A stretch of 64,000 nucleotides of DNA from Pseudomonas fluorescens (lineage in GTDB: Bacteria > Pseudomonadota > Gammaproteobacteria > Pseudomonadales > Pseudomonadaceae). The DNA is taken from positions 124,001 to 188,000 of the forward strand of contig NZ_MRST01000019.1 in NCBI RefSeq assembly GCF_001902145.1. Direction: 5' to 3'. The notes below the pieces were generated by a model. The model was not told the origin of the DNA and did not search any database. It worked only from the letters and a program-made list of their open reading frames with translations. Below, one piece after another: positions 34,546-44,089 of this stretch. How positions within the stretch are numbered: the first letter of the stretch is position 1; each line of letters starts with the position of its first letter. The translations under genes were made by a program, and so were the position numbers.

Positions 34546-35244
34546 TTAGCGACACACCCACCAACGCCCCATGTCCAGATGGAAATGGTTGCGATGGGCT
34601 GCGTTGTAGTCCGGGCTCAGCACCACGTTGAAATCCTCACAAGCGCCATCACGTACCAAACGCAGGAAACGCGCGCTGTCACCCTGCCCCGGCCAATCCT
34701 TGAGCACGCTGATGCTGCGTCCATCCGCCAGGCGAAAACCAGCGATATCCAGGGCATTGGCCGATGCATGCTGGCTGAGTCGACCGTCGGCGCGATTGTA
34801 GATATTACGGCAGGCAAAACTGCCCAAATGGTCGACGCGACTCACCGCCTGGCCGAACACGGCCTGGGCCGCCGGTTGCAGGCTGTGGCGCTCGAACAAC
34901 GCGAACGCCACCGCCAGCGGGCAGCTGGCGAGAAAGCTGCTGCTCAAGGCCACGTCAGCGCCCTGCACACGCAGGACATTGCGCAAGGGGCACGCCGCAT
35001 CAGCCGGTGTATCGGCCTGGCGGCTCACGCGCAGACCAGAGGTGTTCAACACCTGGTCACACAGCGCCGGATCGTCCTGCAAACGACTGAGCTTGTAGCG
35101 CGTCAACAGGTTGGGGCTGGCCCGCACATCCAAGGGCGCCCAGGGGTTCCACTCAGCCGGCATCGACACCCAACCCCGCCAGACAGCCAGCGCAAATGCG
35201 CCCACCAGCACCAGCAACACACTCAACGTCTTGACCACACCCAC
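34546..35244 (-). CDS. Extensin-like C-terminal domain protein
   Basis: 232 aa. An N-terminal membrane anchor or signal (LSVLLVLVGAFALAVWRG, residues about 7-24) places the rest in the periplasm. The C-terminal part is the Extensin-like_C fold (PF06904), related to D-Ala-D-Ala peptidases: YKLSRLQDDPALCDQVL, CPLAVAFALFERHSLQPAA, and the metal-type end SQHASANALDIAGFRLADG plus HRNHFHLDMGRWW (His/Asp ligands as in VanX/LAS-type enzymes). A peptidoglycan-related hydrolase role is plausible but unproven. It lies 10 bp downstream of the DUF72 gene, same strand, and its stop faces the gene at 33922. Confidence 0.88.
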   Translation of the reverse strand: MGVVKTLSVLLVLVGAFALAVWRGWVSMPAEWNPWAPLDVRASPNLLTRYKLSRLQDDPALCDQVLNTSGLRVSRQADTPADAACPLRNVLRVQGADVALSSSFLASCPLAVAFALFERHSLQPAAQAVFGQAVSRVDHLGSFACRNIYNRADGRLSQHASANALDIAGFRLADGRSISVLKDWPGQGDSARFLRLVRDGACEDFNVVLSPDYNAAHRNHFHLDMGRWWVCR

Positions 35245-35254
35245 GGCTCAACCC

Positions 35255-36115
35255 TCAAAGTAGCCCGAGCTGCTCCGCCACGGGTTCTCGATGCAAGGCA
35301 GGCAGCGGCGGTAGCCCTGGCAGACGCACCATCAGCTTGGCGTGGAAGCGCAGCGCCAGCTGTGCCGCGAGACGGTTGTCCGACGTGTGCAGGAACATAT
35401 AGGGCGTGCGGCCCTCTTCGATCCAACTGGCGATCTTTTCTACCCATGGAATCAGGAACGGGTCATTGGCCTCAAGGTCCGGATGCCCGATGAAGCGCAC
35501 CTGGGGAAACTGCGTCAGGGCCGCTGGGCGCGGTGGCACCCGGGGCTTTTTGGACTGGGCATGCAGCACCGCTTCCGAGGTAGAGGTACAACTGAACAGG
35601 GCACGTGGATCGAGGCAGATGCGCTCGACACCGCGATCGCGCAACAGGCGGTTGAGCATGCGCTCAGCATCACCCTTGGCGAAGAACTGTTCATGACGCA
35701 CCTCCACGGCCAGCGGCCGATCAATGCCATCGAGAAATCCAGCCAACTCCGCCAGGCGTGGCGGCGTAAAGCTCTTCGAGAGCTGCAGCCACAGCGGTGA
35801 AACGCGCTCACCCAAAGGGCTCATCAGGCCGACAAAACTTTCTGCCGCCGGCAACTGTTCACGCAAATCGCCAGCATGGCTGATATCGCCGGGAAATTTG
35901 GCGGTGAAGCGAAAATCATCAGGCATGATTTCGGCCCAGCGCTGCACAGTGGCGGCCGAGGGGCGAGCGTAAAAAGTCGTATTGCCCTCAACGGCGTTGA
36001 AGACCTGGGAATAGAGCCCGAGGTAATCGCTGGAACGTGCCTCAACGGGATACAGGTACTCGCGCCAGGCGTTTTCACTCCAGGACGGGCAGCCGATGTA
36101 ATAAGGCAAACGCAT
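35255..36115 (-). CDS. DUF72 domain protein
   Basis: 286 aa from ATG 36115 (MRLPYYIGCPSWSENAWREY). TIM-barrel DUF72 family: N-terminal YYIGCPSW, NTTFYARPS, FRFTAKFPGDISH and the later LAVEVRHEQFF and VRFIGHPD blocks are recognisable. Biochemical role unknown. The start shares one base with the stop of the upstream 100-aa gene (TGATG), so translation is coupled. The longer reading in the same frame overlaps that gene and is rejected. Confidence 0.9.
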   Translation of the reverse strand: MRLPYYIGCPSWSENAWREYLYPVEARSSDYLGLYSQVFNAVEGNTTFYARPSAATVQRWAEIMPDDFRFTAKFPGDISHAGDLREQLPAAESFVGLMSPLGERVSPLWLQLSKSFTPPRLAELAGFLDGIDRPLAVEVRHEQFFAKGDAERMLNRLLRDRGVERICLDPRALFSCTSTSEAVLHAQSKKPRVPPRPAALTQFPQVRFIGHPDLEANDPFLIPWVEKIASWIEEGRTPYMFLHTSDNRLAAQLALRFHAKLMVRLPGLPPLPALHREPVAEQLGLL

Positions 36116-36417
36116 CAGATATGGATATCGAGACCCAGCACTTCCATATCCCATTCGACAAAGCCGGCGGTGGTCAGGTAGCTGGCCAAGGCGGTGGCAA
36201 CGCTTTTGCTCATGGAACGGGGAAAGACCATGTCTTGCTGACGGGCAGGAACGCCGCTGATGCGTGCGCTCGAGGCGCCTTGAGCTTTGGAAGGCGTGTC
36301 GGTGTGTACTTCGATGAAGTCCGGTGAATCCTCGACGGACTCGTCTACCGTCACGCTCGCCTTGCGCGGCTTACGCTTGAGGGGGTAGGACTGTGAGGAA
36401 AAACCGTCTATACGCAT
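36115..36417 (-). CDS. Small conserved protein coupled to DUF72, 100 aa
   Basis: Not recognised. MRIDGFSSQSYPLKRKPRKA is basic at the start, followed by an acidic middle (VDESVEDSPDFIEVHTD), then a stretch with SMSKSVATALASYLTTAGFVEWDMEVLGLDIHI that could fold as helix-strand. No signal peptide. Overlaps the DUF72 start by one base, so the pair form one transcription and translation unit. In P. aeruginosa a small gene occupies the same relative position, as I recall. Confidence 0.82.
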   Translation of the reverse strand: MRIDGFSSQSYPLKRKPRKASVTVDESVEDSPDFIEVHTDTPSKAQGASSARISGVPARQQDMVFPRSMSKSVATALASYLTTAGFVEWDMEVLGLDIHI

Positions 36418-36577
36418 ACATGCAGACTCGGTATCAATGATGGCAATTTAGCGGCGCTTTCCATGGCGCGCAAATGCTCTGGTGATAACTAGAACACATA
36501 ATTTGTAAAAGGTTTAAAAACCCAGGCAAATTCTGACGATTGGCGAAATTTGCCGCGTAACGCCCACATTTTTGGCG

Positions 36578-37264
36578 TCAAATAATCCCGCGTTCGGCCT
36601 TGGTCTGTGCGACTTTATCGCGCAGGTACACCGGTGCTGCCTGGTCCGCCGCAATCGCCTCGCCGCGCTCGAATGCGAAACGTGCCAACGCCAGCAGGTC
36701 TTCGGCGTGGGGCAACATCGCCGCGTCCTGCTCGGCACAGGTCACCTTGATGCGTTCGCCATAACCCCAACCCGTTCCGGCACCGAACCAATCGCCGCTG
36801 GCGTCAGCGGGCAACTGCGCCGCTTCGGGGGCCAGCACCGCTTCCGCACCGACCAGGCGCATTTCGCCTGCGGTCTCACGGTAGCAACCCCAGTAAACTT
36901 CATCCATGCGCGCATCAATCGCCGCTGCCACTTGCGACGCCCCGTGCTCACGCAACGCGCGCTGGGCCAGTACCGCCAGGTTGGACACCGGCAGCACCGG
37001 GCGCTCCAGCGCAAAGGCCAGGCCCTGCACCACGCCAATGGCAATGCGCACGCCAGTGAATGCACCGGGGCCACGGCCGAACGCGATGGCATCCACCGCC
37101 GCTAGGGTGGTCCCGGCGTCTTCAAGCAATTGCTTGATCATCGGCAACAATTTCTGCGCGTGCAGGCGCGGGATCACCTCGTAGTGGCTCGTGACCTTGC
37201 CATCGTGCAGCAAGGCAACGGAGCAAGCTTCAGTCGCGGTGTCCAGGGCCAGCAGGGTGCTCAT
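36578..37264 (-). CDS. tsaB: tRNA threonylcarbamoyladenosine biosynthesis protein TsaB
   Basis: Partner of TsaD/TsaE in t6A37 formation on ANN-decoding tRNAs. 228 aa, ASKHA fold without the metal His pair of TsaD. Features: LLALDTATEACSVAL at the N-terminus, the HAQKLLPMIKQLLEDAG region, and AIAFGRGPGAFTGVRIAIGVVQGLA (conserved GPGSFTG-like loop). The ATG at 37264 was chosen over an upstream reading without homologous sequence. Its product is the substrate that TcdA (16396-17205) later cyclises, linking two distant genes in this window. Confidence 0.94.
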   Translation of the reverse strand: MSTLLALDTATEACSVALLHDGKVTSHYEVIPRLHAQKLLPMIKQLLEDAGTTLAAVDAIAFGRGPGAFTGVRIAIGVVQGLAFALERPVLPVSNLAVLAQRALREHGASQVAAAIDARMDEVYWGCYRETAGEMRLVGAEAVLAPEAAQLPADASGDWFGAGTGWGYGERIKVTCAEQDAAMLPHAEDLLALARFAFERGEAIAADQAAPVYLRDKVAQTKAERGII

Positions 37265-37354
37265 CGGTGTGGGTGTCCAAGTCGGAAAAAAGTGCGCCAG
37301 TATAAACAACAACGACCCGCAAGCGGGCCGATGTCTGTGCCGCCGATCAAAGGA

Positions 37355-38077
<723 letters not shown>

Positions 38078-38217
38078 CTAGGCCGATCAAACGGCCAAAG
38101 GCTGATCAAGATACACAGCGGGCCCTCACCATACAAGCCGCCAAAAGTAGGAGAAACCCGCGCCGCACATGCGTCAGCGCCAGGGTGTGCCTGAGCGCAA
38201 CCCACCCCCTCAAACAA

Positions 38218-38241
38218 CGGCCGCCCGTTTCCGGGCGGTCG
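38218..38241 (-). terminator. Terminator after ppc
   Basis: Stem CCGCCCG/CGGGCGG extended by outer pairs, 4-base loop, followed on the minus strand by TTGTTTG. It lies about 40 bp past the ppc stop, in the ppc-adk gap (38003-38282), where I see nothing else. Confidence 0.7.
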
Positions 38242-38282
38242 TCGCGGCTTATACGCAAGCCGTTGAGTACACGCAAAAAACC

Positions 38283-40928
38283 TCAGCCGGTGTTGCGCAA
38301 ACCGGCCGCGATACCGGCCACGGACACCAGCAGCGCCTGTTCCAGAGGGCTGTCTTGGGCAGCCTCCTGCTGGCGCGAACGTGCCAGCAACTCGGCCTGT
38401 AACAGGTGCAAGGGGTCGAGGTAGGTGTTGCGCAGGCGGATGAACTCAAGAGTGTCGGGGCTATGGGCCAGCAGCTGCGACTGGCCGGTCAGGCCAAGCA
38501 CCACGTCACACGCCTGCGACAATAGGTCGCGTAAGTGCGCACCCAATGCCAGCAGGTCCGGCTGCACCAGGCGCTCATCGTAAAGACGGGCGATATCGGC
38601 ATCGGCCTTGGCCAAGACCATTTCCAGCATGTCGATGCGCGTGCGAAAGAACGGCCACTGCTCGCGCATCTGCCCCAGCAATTCACCTTCACCACGTTCC
38701 AGCGCCTTGCTCAGTGCCGCTTCCCAGCCGAGCCAGGCGGGCAGCATCAGGCGCGTCTGGGTCCAGCCAAAGATCCATGGGATGGCGCGCAAGCTTTCAA
38801 TCCCGCCCGCACGGCGCTTGGCCGGGCGGCTGCCCAGGGGCAAACGGCCCAGCTCTTGCTCCGGCGTGGACTGACGAAAGTACTCGACGAACTGCGGATT
38901 TTCCCGCACCACGGCACGGTATGCGCTGACACCGTCTGCCGCCAACTCGTCCATCAGATGACGCCAGGCAGGCTCGGGAGGCGGCGGCGGCAACAGGGTC
39001 GCTTCCAGTACCGCGGCCAGGTAGAGATTGAGGTTCTGCTCAGCGATATCCGGCAGACCGAATTTGAAGCGAATCATCTCACCCTGCTCAGTGGTGCGGA
39101 AACGCCCCGCCACCGAGCCCGGTGGCTGCGACAGGATGGCAGCGTGCGCCGGGCCACCGCCACGACCAACGGTGCCGCCACGACCGTGGAACAACAACAG
39201 CTCCACCTGTTGCTCGCGGCAGATATCCACCAGGCGCTCCTGGGCGCGGTACTGTGCCCAGGCGGCGGCCGTGGTGCCGGCGTCCTTGGCCGAGTCCGAG
39301 TAGCCAATCATCACTTCCTGCGGGCCCTGCAAGCGCGCGCGGTAACCCGGCAGTTGCAGCAGGCGCTCCATCACCGGCCCGGCGTTGTCCAGGTCGGCCA
39401 GGGTCTCGAACAATGGCACTACGCGCATTGGCCGCTGTACGCCGGATTCCTTCAACAGCAGTTGCACCGCCAGCACATCCGACGCGGCGCCGGCCATGGA
39501 GATGACATACGAACCTAATGATGCGGCTGGTGCGGCGGCGATTTCCTTGCAGGTATTGAGCACCTCGGCAGTGTCCGCCGAGGGTTTGAAGTACCCCGGC
39601 AGCAAGGGCCGCCGATTGGTCAGTTCCTGGGTCAGGAAGCTGATGCGCGCATCCTCATCCCAGTCCTCATAACGCCCCAGGCCCAGGTAATCGGTGATTT
39701 CGGTCATGGCCGCCGAGTGACGGCTGGAGTCCTGGCGCACATCCAGGCGCACCAGGAACAGGCCGAACGTCACGGCCCGGCGCAGGCAGTCGAGTAGCGG
39801 GCCATCGGCGATCACGCCCATGCCACATTCGTGCAGGGACTCGTAGCACAACTCCAGCGGGTCCAGCAGGTCGCGATTGTTCTGCAACACCTCGGCCGGC
39901 GCCGGGGTGGCGCTGGTCAACGAGGTGTGGGCCCACTGGCGCGTGGCGCGCAGGCGTTCACGCAGTTGTTTGAGCAAGGCACGATAGGGTTCGACGCTGT
40001 CGCCGACTTTGGCTTGCAACGCCGGGCTGGCCTGTTGCATCGACAGCTCGGAGGCCAGTTGATCAATGTCACGCAGATACAAATCCGCCGCCATCCAACG
40101 CGCCAGCAACAGCACTTCGCGGGTGACCGGCGCGGTGACGTTCGGGTTGCCGTCACGGTCGCCACCCATCCACGAAGCAAAGCGAATCGGCGCCGCCTCC
40201 AGGGGCAGGCGCAAGCCGGTGGCGGCGTGCAGAGCCTGGTCGGCCTTGCGCAGGTAATTGGGGATGGCGTGCCACAGCGAATGCTCGATCACCGCAAAGC
40301 CCCATTTGGCTTCGTCCACCGGCGTGGGGCGCACGCGCCGGATTTCTTCGGTGTGCCAGGCTTCGGCGATCAAGCGTTGCAAGCGCTCGCGGATCTGCTC
40401 GCGCTCGGCGGGGGTGAGGTCACGGTGATCCTGCAAGGCCAGTTGCGCGGCAATGGCATCGTATTTCTGGATCAGCGTGCGGCGGGCCACTTCGGTGGGG
40501 TGGGCGGTGAGCACCAGCTCGATGTCCAGCCGCGCCAACTGCCGGGCCAGGGATTCATTGCTGTGCCCTTCGCTTTGCAGGCGGGCCAGCAACTCCGGCA
40601 AGACCCGGGATTCGAACGGCGCCGGTTGCGACTCATCGCGCCGATGAATCAACTGATATTGTTCGGCAATGTTGGCCAGGTTGAGGAACTGGTTGAAGGC
40701 TCGGGCCACTGGCAGCAACTCGTCCTCCTGCAACTGGTTGAGGCTGGCGCTCAACTCATCGCCAGCGGCTTTCTCTGAAACGGCTCCGCGACGGTCGGCC
40801 TTGGCGCCTCTGCGGATCTGCTCGATCTTTTCGAGGAAAGCCTCGCCGTACTGCTCTTGAATGGTGTTGCCCAACAGCTCACCCAGCAGGTGAACATCCT
40901 CACGCAAGCGTGCATCGATATCACTCAT
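38283..40928 (-). CDS. ppc: Phosphoenolpyruvate carboxylase
   Basis: Anaplerotic PEP + bicarbonate to oxaloacetate. 881 aa from ATG 40928 ([20 protein letters not shown]), preceded by a non-conserved in-frame stretch that I exclude. Active-site blocks are present: [15 protein letters not shown] (His), [51 protein letters not shown] and the C-terminal [21 protein letters not shown]; the protein ends in the conserved AAGLRNTG. Family length is normal. The gene is monocistronic, with its own terminator. Confidence 0.97.
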   Translation of the reverse strand: MSDIDARLREDVHLLGELLGNTIQEQYGEAFLEKIEQIRRGAKADRRGAVSEKAAGDELSASLNQLQEDELLPVARAFNQFLNLANIAEQYQLIHRRDESQPAPFESRVLPELLARLQSEGHSNESLARQLARLDIELVLTAHPTEVARRTLIQKYDAIAAQLALQDHRDLTPAEREQIRERLQRLIAEAWHTEEIRRVRPTPVDEAKWGFAVIEHSLWHAIPNYLRKADQALHAATGLRLPLEAAPIRFASWMGGDRDGNPNVTAPVTREVLLLARWMAADLYLRDIDQLASELSMQQASPALQAKVGDSVEPYRALLKQLRERLRATRQWAHTSLTSATPAPAEVLQNNRDLLDPLELCYESLHECGMGVIADGPLLDCLRRAVTFGLFLVRLDVRQDSSRHSAAMTEITDYLGLGRYEDWDEDARISFLTQELTNRRPLLPGYFKPSADTAEVLNTCKEIAAAPAASLGSYVISMAGAASDVLAVQLLLKESGVQRPMRVVPLFETLADLDNAGPVMERLLQLPGYRARLQGPQEVMIGYSDSAKDAGTTAAAWAQYRAQERLVDICREQQVELLLFHGRGGTVGRGGGPAHAAILSQPPGSVAGRFRTTEQGEMIRFKFGLPDIAEQNLNLYLAAVLEATLLPPPPPEPAWRHLMDELAADGVSAYRAVVRENPQFVEYFRQSTPEQELGRLPLGSRPAKRRAGGIESLRAIPWIFGWTQTRLMLPAWLGWEAALSKALERGEGELLGQMREQWPFFRTRIDMLEMVLAKADADIARLYDERLVQPDLLALGAHLRDLLSQACDVVLGLTGQSQLLAHSPDTLEFIRLRNTYLDPLHLLQAELLARSRQQEAAQDSPLEQALLVSVAGIAAGLRNTG

Positions 40929-41125
40929 CAGCCAATCTCCAGCCAGAAATCCGGGACGCGCAGGGGGTTCAGAGTGCCGCCGACGTCGGGTTCTGACAAG
41001 GCCGAACGCAAACGACTTTAAACCTTGGCGCTTGCAGCTAGTCTCAACGGTGAGTCGCCGCGTCATCCACGCAGGCGGCTGGTCACTCATCACCGCCTGC
41101 CATCGCAGGCTTTATTGAGGTAGCC

Positions 41126-41470
41126 ATGAAAATTCGAGAACTGGCCCAGCATTGGGAAGAAACCGCCAAGGGTCGTTTGACAAAGACTGAGTACGCAATT
41201 CACCTGGATGTAGAAGCCGCTGCCCGGCTGGCGGCCATTGCCGAGATGTACCCCAAGCGCCACGTCGAAGAACTGCTCGGCGAGCTGATCGGCGCCGCCC
41301 TTGAAGAGCTGGAAGCCAGCTTTCCCTACATCCAGGGCCAGCAGGTGATCGCCACCGATGAAGAGGGTGACCCGCTGTATGAAGACGTCGGCCCCACGCC
41401 ACGCTTTCTCACTTTGTCCCGTCGCCACTTACATGATTTGTCGGCCGGCACTGACGAACAAAAGCACTGA
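41126..41470 (+). CDS. Conserved hypothetical protein, 114 aa
   Basis: Starts MKIRELAQHWEETAKGRLTK. Mostly alpha-helical; the middle (AARLAAIAEMYPKRHVEELL) looks like a ribbon-helix-helix-type or small helical domain, followed by EELEASFPYIQGQQVIATDEE. No signal or TM. Good GAGGTAGCC Shine-Dalgarno. Some databases label relatives as pilus-related, which I cannot support from sequence. In P. aeruginosa a homologue sits next to ppc, as here, in divergent orientation. Confidence 0.85.
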   Translation: MKIRELAQHWEETAKGRLTKTEYAIHLDVEAAARLAAIAEMYPKRHVEELLGELIGAALEELEASFPYIQGQQVIATDEEGDPLYEDVGPTPRFLTLSRRHLHDLSAGTDEQKH

Positions 41471-41504
41471 TAAACTTTTATTGACGTCAATTAAACCAGC
41501 GTAT

Positions 41505-41525
41505 TCCGGGCCTTTTACGGGCCCG
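41505..41525 (+). terminator. Terminator-like hairpin after the 114-aa gene
   Basis: CCGGGCC and GGCCCGG arms around a TTTTAC-type loop in the 283-bp gap between the 114-aa gene and the lipoprotein operon. No strong T-run, so weak. Confidence 0.5.
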
Positions 41526-41613
41526 GAGGTACCGCCGCACGCCGCGAAAGTTCCATTTTTCAAACACTGACCAGTCAGTCAGATATTTTTTTAGGCAAAT
41601 CGCCATATCCGCT

Positions 41614-41641
41614 GAACTTTTGAAAAAAGCCTCCGGTCACA
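41614..41641 (+). promoter_or_regulatory. Candidate AlgU (sigma-22) promoter of the lptF operon
   Basis: -35 GAACTT (41614-41619), 17-bp spacer, -10 TCACA (41637-41641). The consensus for AlgU/RpoE-type promoters is GAACTT-N16/17-TCtgA. LptF of P. aeruginosa is AlgU-dependent by published work, so the match in the right place is meaningful; the -10 is imperfect. About 110 bp upstream of the first lipoprotein gene. Confidence 0.6.
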
Positions 41642-41753
41642 GCCAGTAGCCATCACGTGTGGAACGGTCGTTTGAACGGACGCCATGTGCTTTACCGACG
41701 GGCCCGAAATCGATACGCCCCGATGGATTTTGATGTTTTTCAGGAGTTATCCA

Positions 41754-42179
41754 ATGGAGTTGAAGACGATGAACACCAGCACTGCCAAATCCTCGTTTAA
41801 CCACCTGCGCGGGCTCAAATTGGCCGCGCTGGCAATCGGCACCAGCTTCGTTCTGGCGGGCTGCGCCGGCAACCCTCCAACCGAGCAGTACGCCGTGACC
41901 CAATCGGCCGTCAACAGCGCAGTCAGCGCGGGCGGTACCGAGTATGCGGCGGTGGAAATGAAGTCGGCCCAGGACAAGCTCAAAGAAGCTGAGATTGCCA
42001 TGCACGACAAGAACTACGACAAGGCTCGCCAATTGGCTGAACAAGCCGAGTGGGATGCCCGCGTCGCCGAGCGCAAGGCCCAGGCTGCTAAGGCTCAACA
42101 GGCTGTGAAGGATTCCCAGAAGGCTGTTGAAGAGCTGCGTAAGGAAGGCATGCGCCCAGCTGCAATCATGCAGAAGTAA
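41754..42179 (+). CDS. DUF4398 lipoprotein, 141 aa
   Basis: Envelope lipoprotein: a basic n-region (MELKTMNTSTAKSSFNHLRG) and hydrophobic h-region end at lipobox VLAGC, giving an acylated Cys around residue 38. The mature part is a helical hairpin (GGTEYAAVEMKSAQDKLKEA, then MHDKNYDKARQLAEQAEWDA), DUF4398-like, ending with an AKAQQAVKDSQKAVEELRK coiled stretch. Two candidate ATGs (41754, 41769); the first has CAGGAG. Directly upstream of lptF, 56 bp apart, and shares the DUF4398-type helices with it. Confidence 0.9.
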   Translation: MELKTMNTSTAKSSFNHLRGLKLAALAIGTSFVLAGCAGNPPTEQYAVTQSAVNSAVSAGGTEYAAVEMKSAQDKLKEAEIAMHDKNYDKARQLAEQAEWDARVAERKAQAAKAQQAVKDSQKAVEELRKEGMRPAAIMQK

Positions 42180-42235
42180 GCCGCAGCCCCTTGACTGCAT
42201 CGCACCTGATATCGAATTGAAAGGACGACACGACT

Positions 42236-43021
42236 ATGCGTAAACAATTGATGATCCCTGCCCTGCTCGCGATGAGCGTTGCCTTGGCGGCCTGCTCCAC
42301 CCCGCCTAACGCGAACCTGGAAAATGCGCGGACCAATTTCTCGGCCCTGCAAACCAACCCGCAAGCCACCAAGTTGGCGGCGCTTGAAACCAAAGATGCC
42401 AGCGAATGGCTGGACAAGGCTGACAAGGCCTATCGCGACAACGAAGACGAGAAGAAAGTCGACCAACTGGCCTACCTGACCAACCAGCGCGTTGAAGTAG
42501 CCAAGGACACCATCGTCCTGCGCGAATCCGAAGCCAAGCTGAAAAACGCCGGTGACGAACGTGCCCGCGCCCTGCTGGACGCCCGTGATGCGCAAATCAA
42601 GCAACTGCAAAACAGCTTGAACGCCAAGCAAACCGATCGAGGCACCCTGGTGACTTTCGGTGACGTGCTGTTCGCCACCAACAAGTCCGACCTGAAATCC
42701 AGCGGCCTGGTGAACATCACCAAGCTGGCTCAGTTCCTGCGCGATAACCCAGACCGTAAAGTGATCGTCGAAGGCTACACCGACAGCACCGGTTCCGACT
42801 CGTACAACCAGAGCCTGTCTGAGCGTCGTGCCGCTTCTGTTCAGCGTGCACTGGCTCAACAAGGCGTGGATATCTCGCGTATCGTGACCCAGGGTTATGG
42901 CAAGGAATACCCGGTTGCCGATAACGGCAGTGTCTCCGGCCGTGCCATGAACCGTCGCGTGGAAGTGACCATCTCCAACGACAACCAGCCAGTCAAGCCA
43001 CGGTCTTCCGTTGCTAACTGA
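42236..43021 (+). CDS. lptF: OmpA-family outer-membrane lipoprotein LptF
   Basis: 261 aa. Lipoprotein signal MRKQLMIPALLAMSVALAAC (Cys at 20). Residues about 25-130 are a DUF4398-like helical region (NARTNFSALQTNPQATKLAA). Residues about 140-255 are an OmpA C-terminal peptidoglycan-binding domain: TLVTFGDVLFATNKSDLKSS, VIVEGYTDSTGSDSYNQSLSERRA, and VADNGSVSGRAMNRRVEVTI, with the Asp/Arg that bind diaminopimelate. It ties the outer membrane to the cell wall. P. aeruginosa LptF is AlgU-regulated and supports survival in hypochlorite. A strong terminator follows. Confidence 0.94.
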   Translation: MRKQLMIPALLAMSVALAACSTPPNANLENARTNFSALQTNPQATKLAALETKDASEWLDKADKAYRDNEDEKKVDQLAYLTNQRVEVAKDTIVLRESEAKLKNAGDERARALLDARDAQIKQLQNSLNAKQTDRGTLVTFGDVLFATNKSDLKSSGLVNITKLAQFLRDNPDRKVIVEGYTDSTGSDSYNQSLSERRAASVQRALAQQGVDISRIVTQGYGKEYPVADNGSVSGRAMNRRVEVTISNDNQPVKPRSSVAN

Positions 43022-43033
43022 TTGATGCTGCAT

Positions 43034-43063
43034 AAAAAACCCACCTTACGGTGGGTTTTTTTT
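43034..43063 (+). terminator. Strong bidirectional terminator after lptF
   Basis: CCCACC/GGTGGG with a 4-base loop, six As before and eight Ts after. It terminates lptF on the plus strand, and its A-tract makes a U-tract on the minus strand, so it also can terminate the minus-strand small genes. The stop codon of the 64-aa ORF (43046-43048) lies in its loop. Confidence 0.92.
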
Positions 43064-43240
43064 GGGTTCGTCGAACCCGACTGGACGATGTGTATCTTCG
43101 AGCGGCATTTCTATCTTCGCGCTCGACAGCTTGTCCATCAGCTGGCTAAGCTCATGCGTCTGGGCAACTTTGCGCTCCAGTTCTTCATGCCCTCTCGCCA
43201 TGTTCAACATGTTGCGTATCGCAGCAATAGTAATCGCCAC
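43046..43240 (-). CDS. Small hypothetical protein, 64 aa (uncertain)
   Basis: GTG start, MAITIAAIRNMLNMARGHEE, then coiled-coil-like ELERKVAQTHELSQLMDKLS and a Pro-rich end (VGFDEPKKNPP). No strong Shine-Dalgarno. The last codons are formed by the lptF terminator hairpin. It follows the Gly-rich gene on the same strand, 74 bp away, so the two may be one operon. The coiled-coil pattern supports a real protein; the missing Shine-Dalgarno argues against. Confidence 0.4.
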   Translation of the reverse strand: MAITIAAIRNMLNMARGHEELERKVAQTHELSQLMDKLSSAKIEMPLEDTHRPVGFDEPKKNPP

Positions 43241-43314
43241 TGTCTCGGCCCCAATCTTTATGAGTCATGACGCTTTTTGTGGCTTCTGACGCAAGACGGT
43301 TCCCGTTGTTCATG

Positions 43315-43653
43315 TTACTGCTGGAAATCAATGGAAATCTTTGTTCCATCCTCGCCACCAGGCTTACTCCCTTCGCCACCAGCGCCTTGACCCTCTTGGC
43401 CTTCCATAGCTTTAAGCTTTTCCTCGAGTCCTTTCAGCAATTTTTTAAGTTCATCCATAATGCCTTGCGAATCGCCGCCGCCTTCTGAACCGCCGCCGCC
43501 CTCTGAACCACCGGCACCTTGAGATTGCATCTGACCTATTTGCTTCTTCAGACCCTCAATCTCTTTCTTGAGGCTGCCCACGTCACCGGATTGTTGACCT
43601 GCATCTTGAGCGCCAAAACCACCTTGGGAAGGACCAACTCCACCTATAGACAT
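43315..43653 (-). CDS. Gly-rich, Cys-free coiled-coil protein, harpin-like, 112 aa
   Basis: No family match recognised. ATG at 43653 (MSIGGVGPSQGGFGAQDAGQ) with a GGAG Shine-Dalgarno 6 bases away; the longer reading starts inside it. Order: Gly/Gln-rich head (1-25), short coiled coil SLKKEIEGLKKQIGQMQSQ (27-45), Gly/Ser/Glu spacer (46-63), second coiled coil IMDELKKLLKGLEEKLKAME (65-84), Gly-rich acidic tail. No Cys, Trp or Tyr, acidic, no Sec signal. This is the composition of harpins and other type III helper proteins, but no type III genes are here, so the comparison is only compositional. Confidence 0.75.
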   Translation of the reverse strand: MSIGGVGPSQGGFGAQDAGQQSGDVGSLKKEIEGLKKQIGQMQSQGAGGSEGGGGSEGGGDSQGIMDELKKLLKGLEEKLKAMEGQEGQGAGGEGSKPGGEDGTKISIDFQQ

Positions 43654-43762
43654 ATGTGACTCCAAATCAAGTTAAAGAGTTAACCGAATCAGCGTTGCTG
43701 CTCGGTCCCAAATCAGTGGTAACTCACTCAAAATGGTTCCAGCTTTCCCCACATTGCCTGTC

Positions 43763-44089
43763 CTATTGCTCCAGTTTCGGCGTTTCTTGACCTATACAAC
43801 GCACGGCCTGCTTCTTGTTGTTCACCAGCACGCCGCTCAAGCCTTTCTGCTCGGTATCAAACATCACCAACACACCGTCAACACACTGCGCCACTTGCGC
43901 GGCAGGGGTCAGGGAGACTTTGTAATCTTCGCCCGGTATGGTCTTGAGCATGGTGAAATCGCTGAGCAGCAACGCATCTTCCGGCTTGGCGAAGTGCAGG
44001 TAGCCGTAGTACCACAGGCAGCCAACGGTGCCGATGATGGTTCCGATGCCGGTGAGGATCAGCGGGATCATGTTGCGTTCTTCGCTCAT
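43763..44089 (-). CDS. Small membrane-anchored hypothetical protein, 108 aa
   Basis: One TM helix near the N-terminus (IPLILTGIGTIIGTVGCLWYYGYL, residues 8-31). The remainder (about 75 residues) has FAKPEDALLLSDFTMLKTI and a Cys pair (Cys24 in the TM region aside, Cys at about 69 and 98) that could form a disulfide outside the cytosol; orientation is a guess. The start overlaps the hydrolase stop (ATGA, 44086-44089), so the two are one unit. Function unknown. Confidence 0.82.
   Translation of the reverse strand: MSEERNMIPLILTGIGTIIGTVGCLWYYGYLHFAKPEDALLLSDFTMLKTIPGEDYKVSLTPAAQVAQCVDGVLVMFDTEQKGLSGVLVNNKKQAVRCIGQETPKLEQ

Noticed and set aside
43185..43379. 64-aa minus-strand frame overlapping the small ORF at 43046
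   Set aside because: Different frame, no Shine-Dalgarno, and it overlaps both the Gly-rich gene end and the better small ORF.
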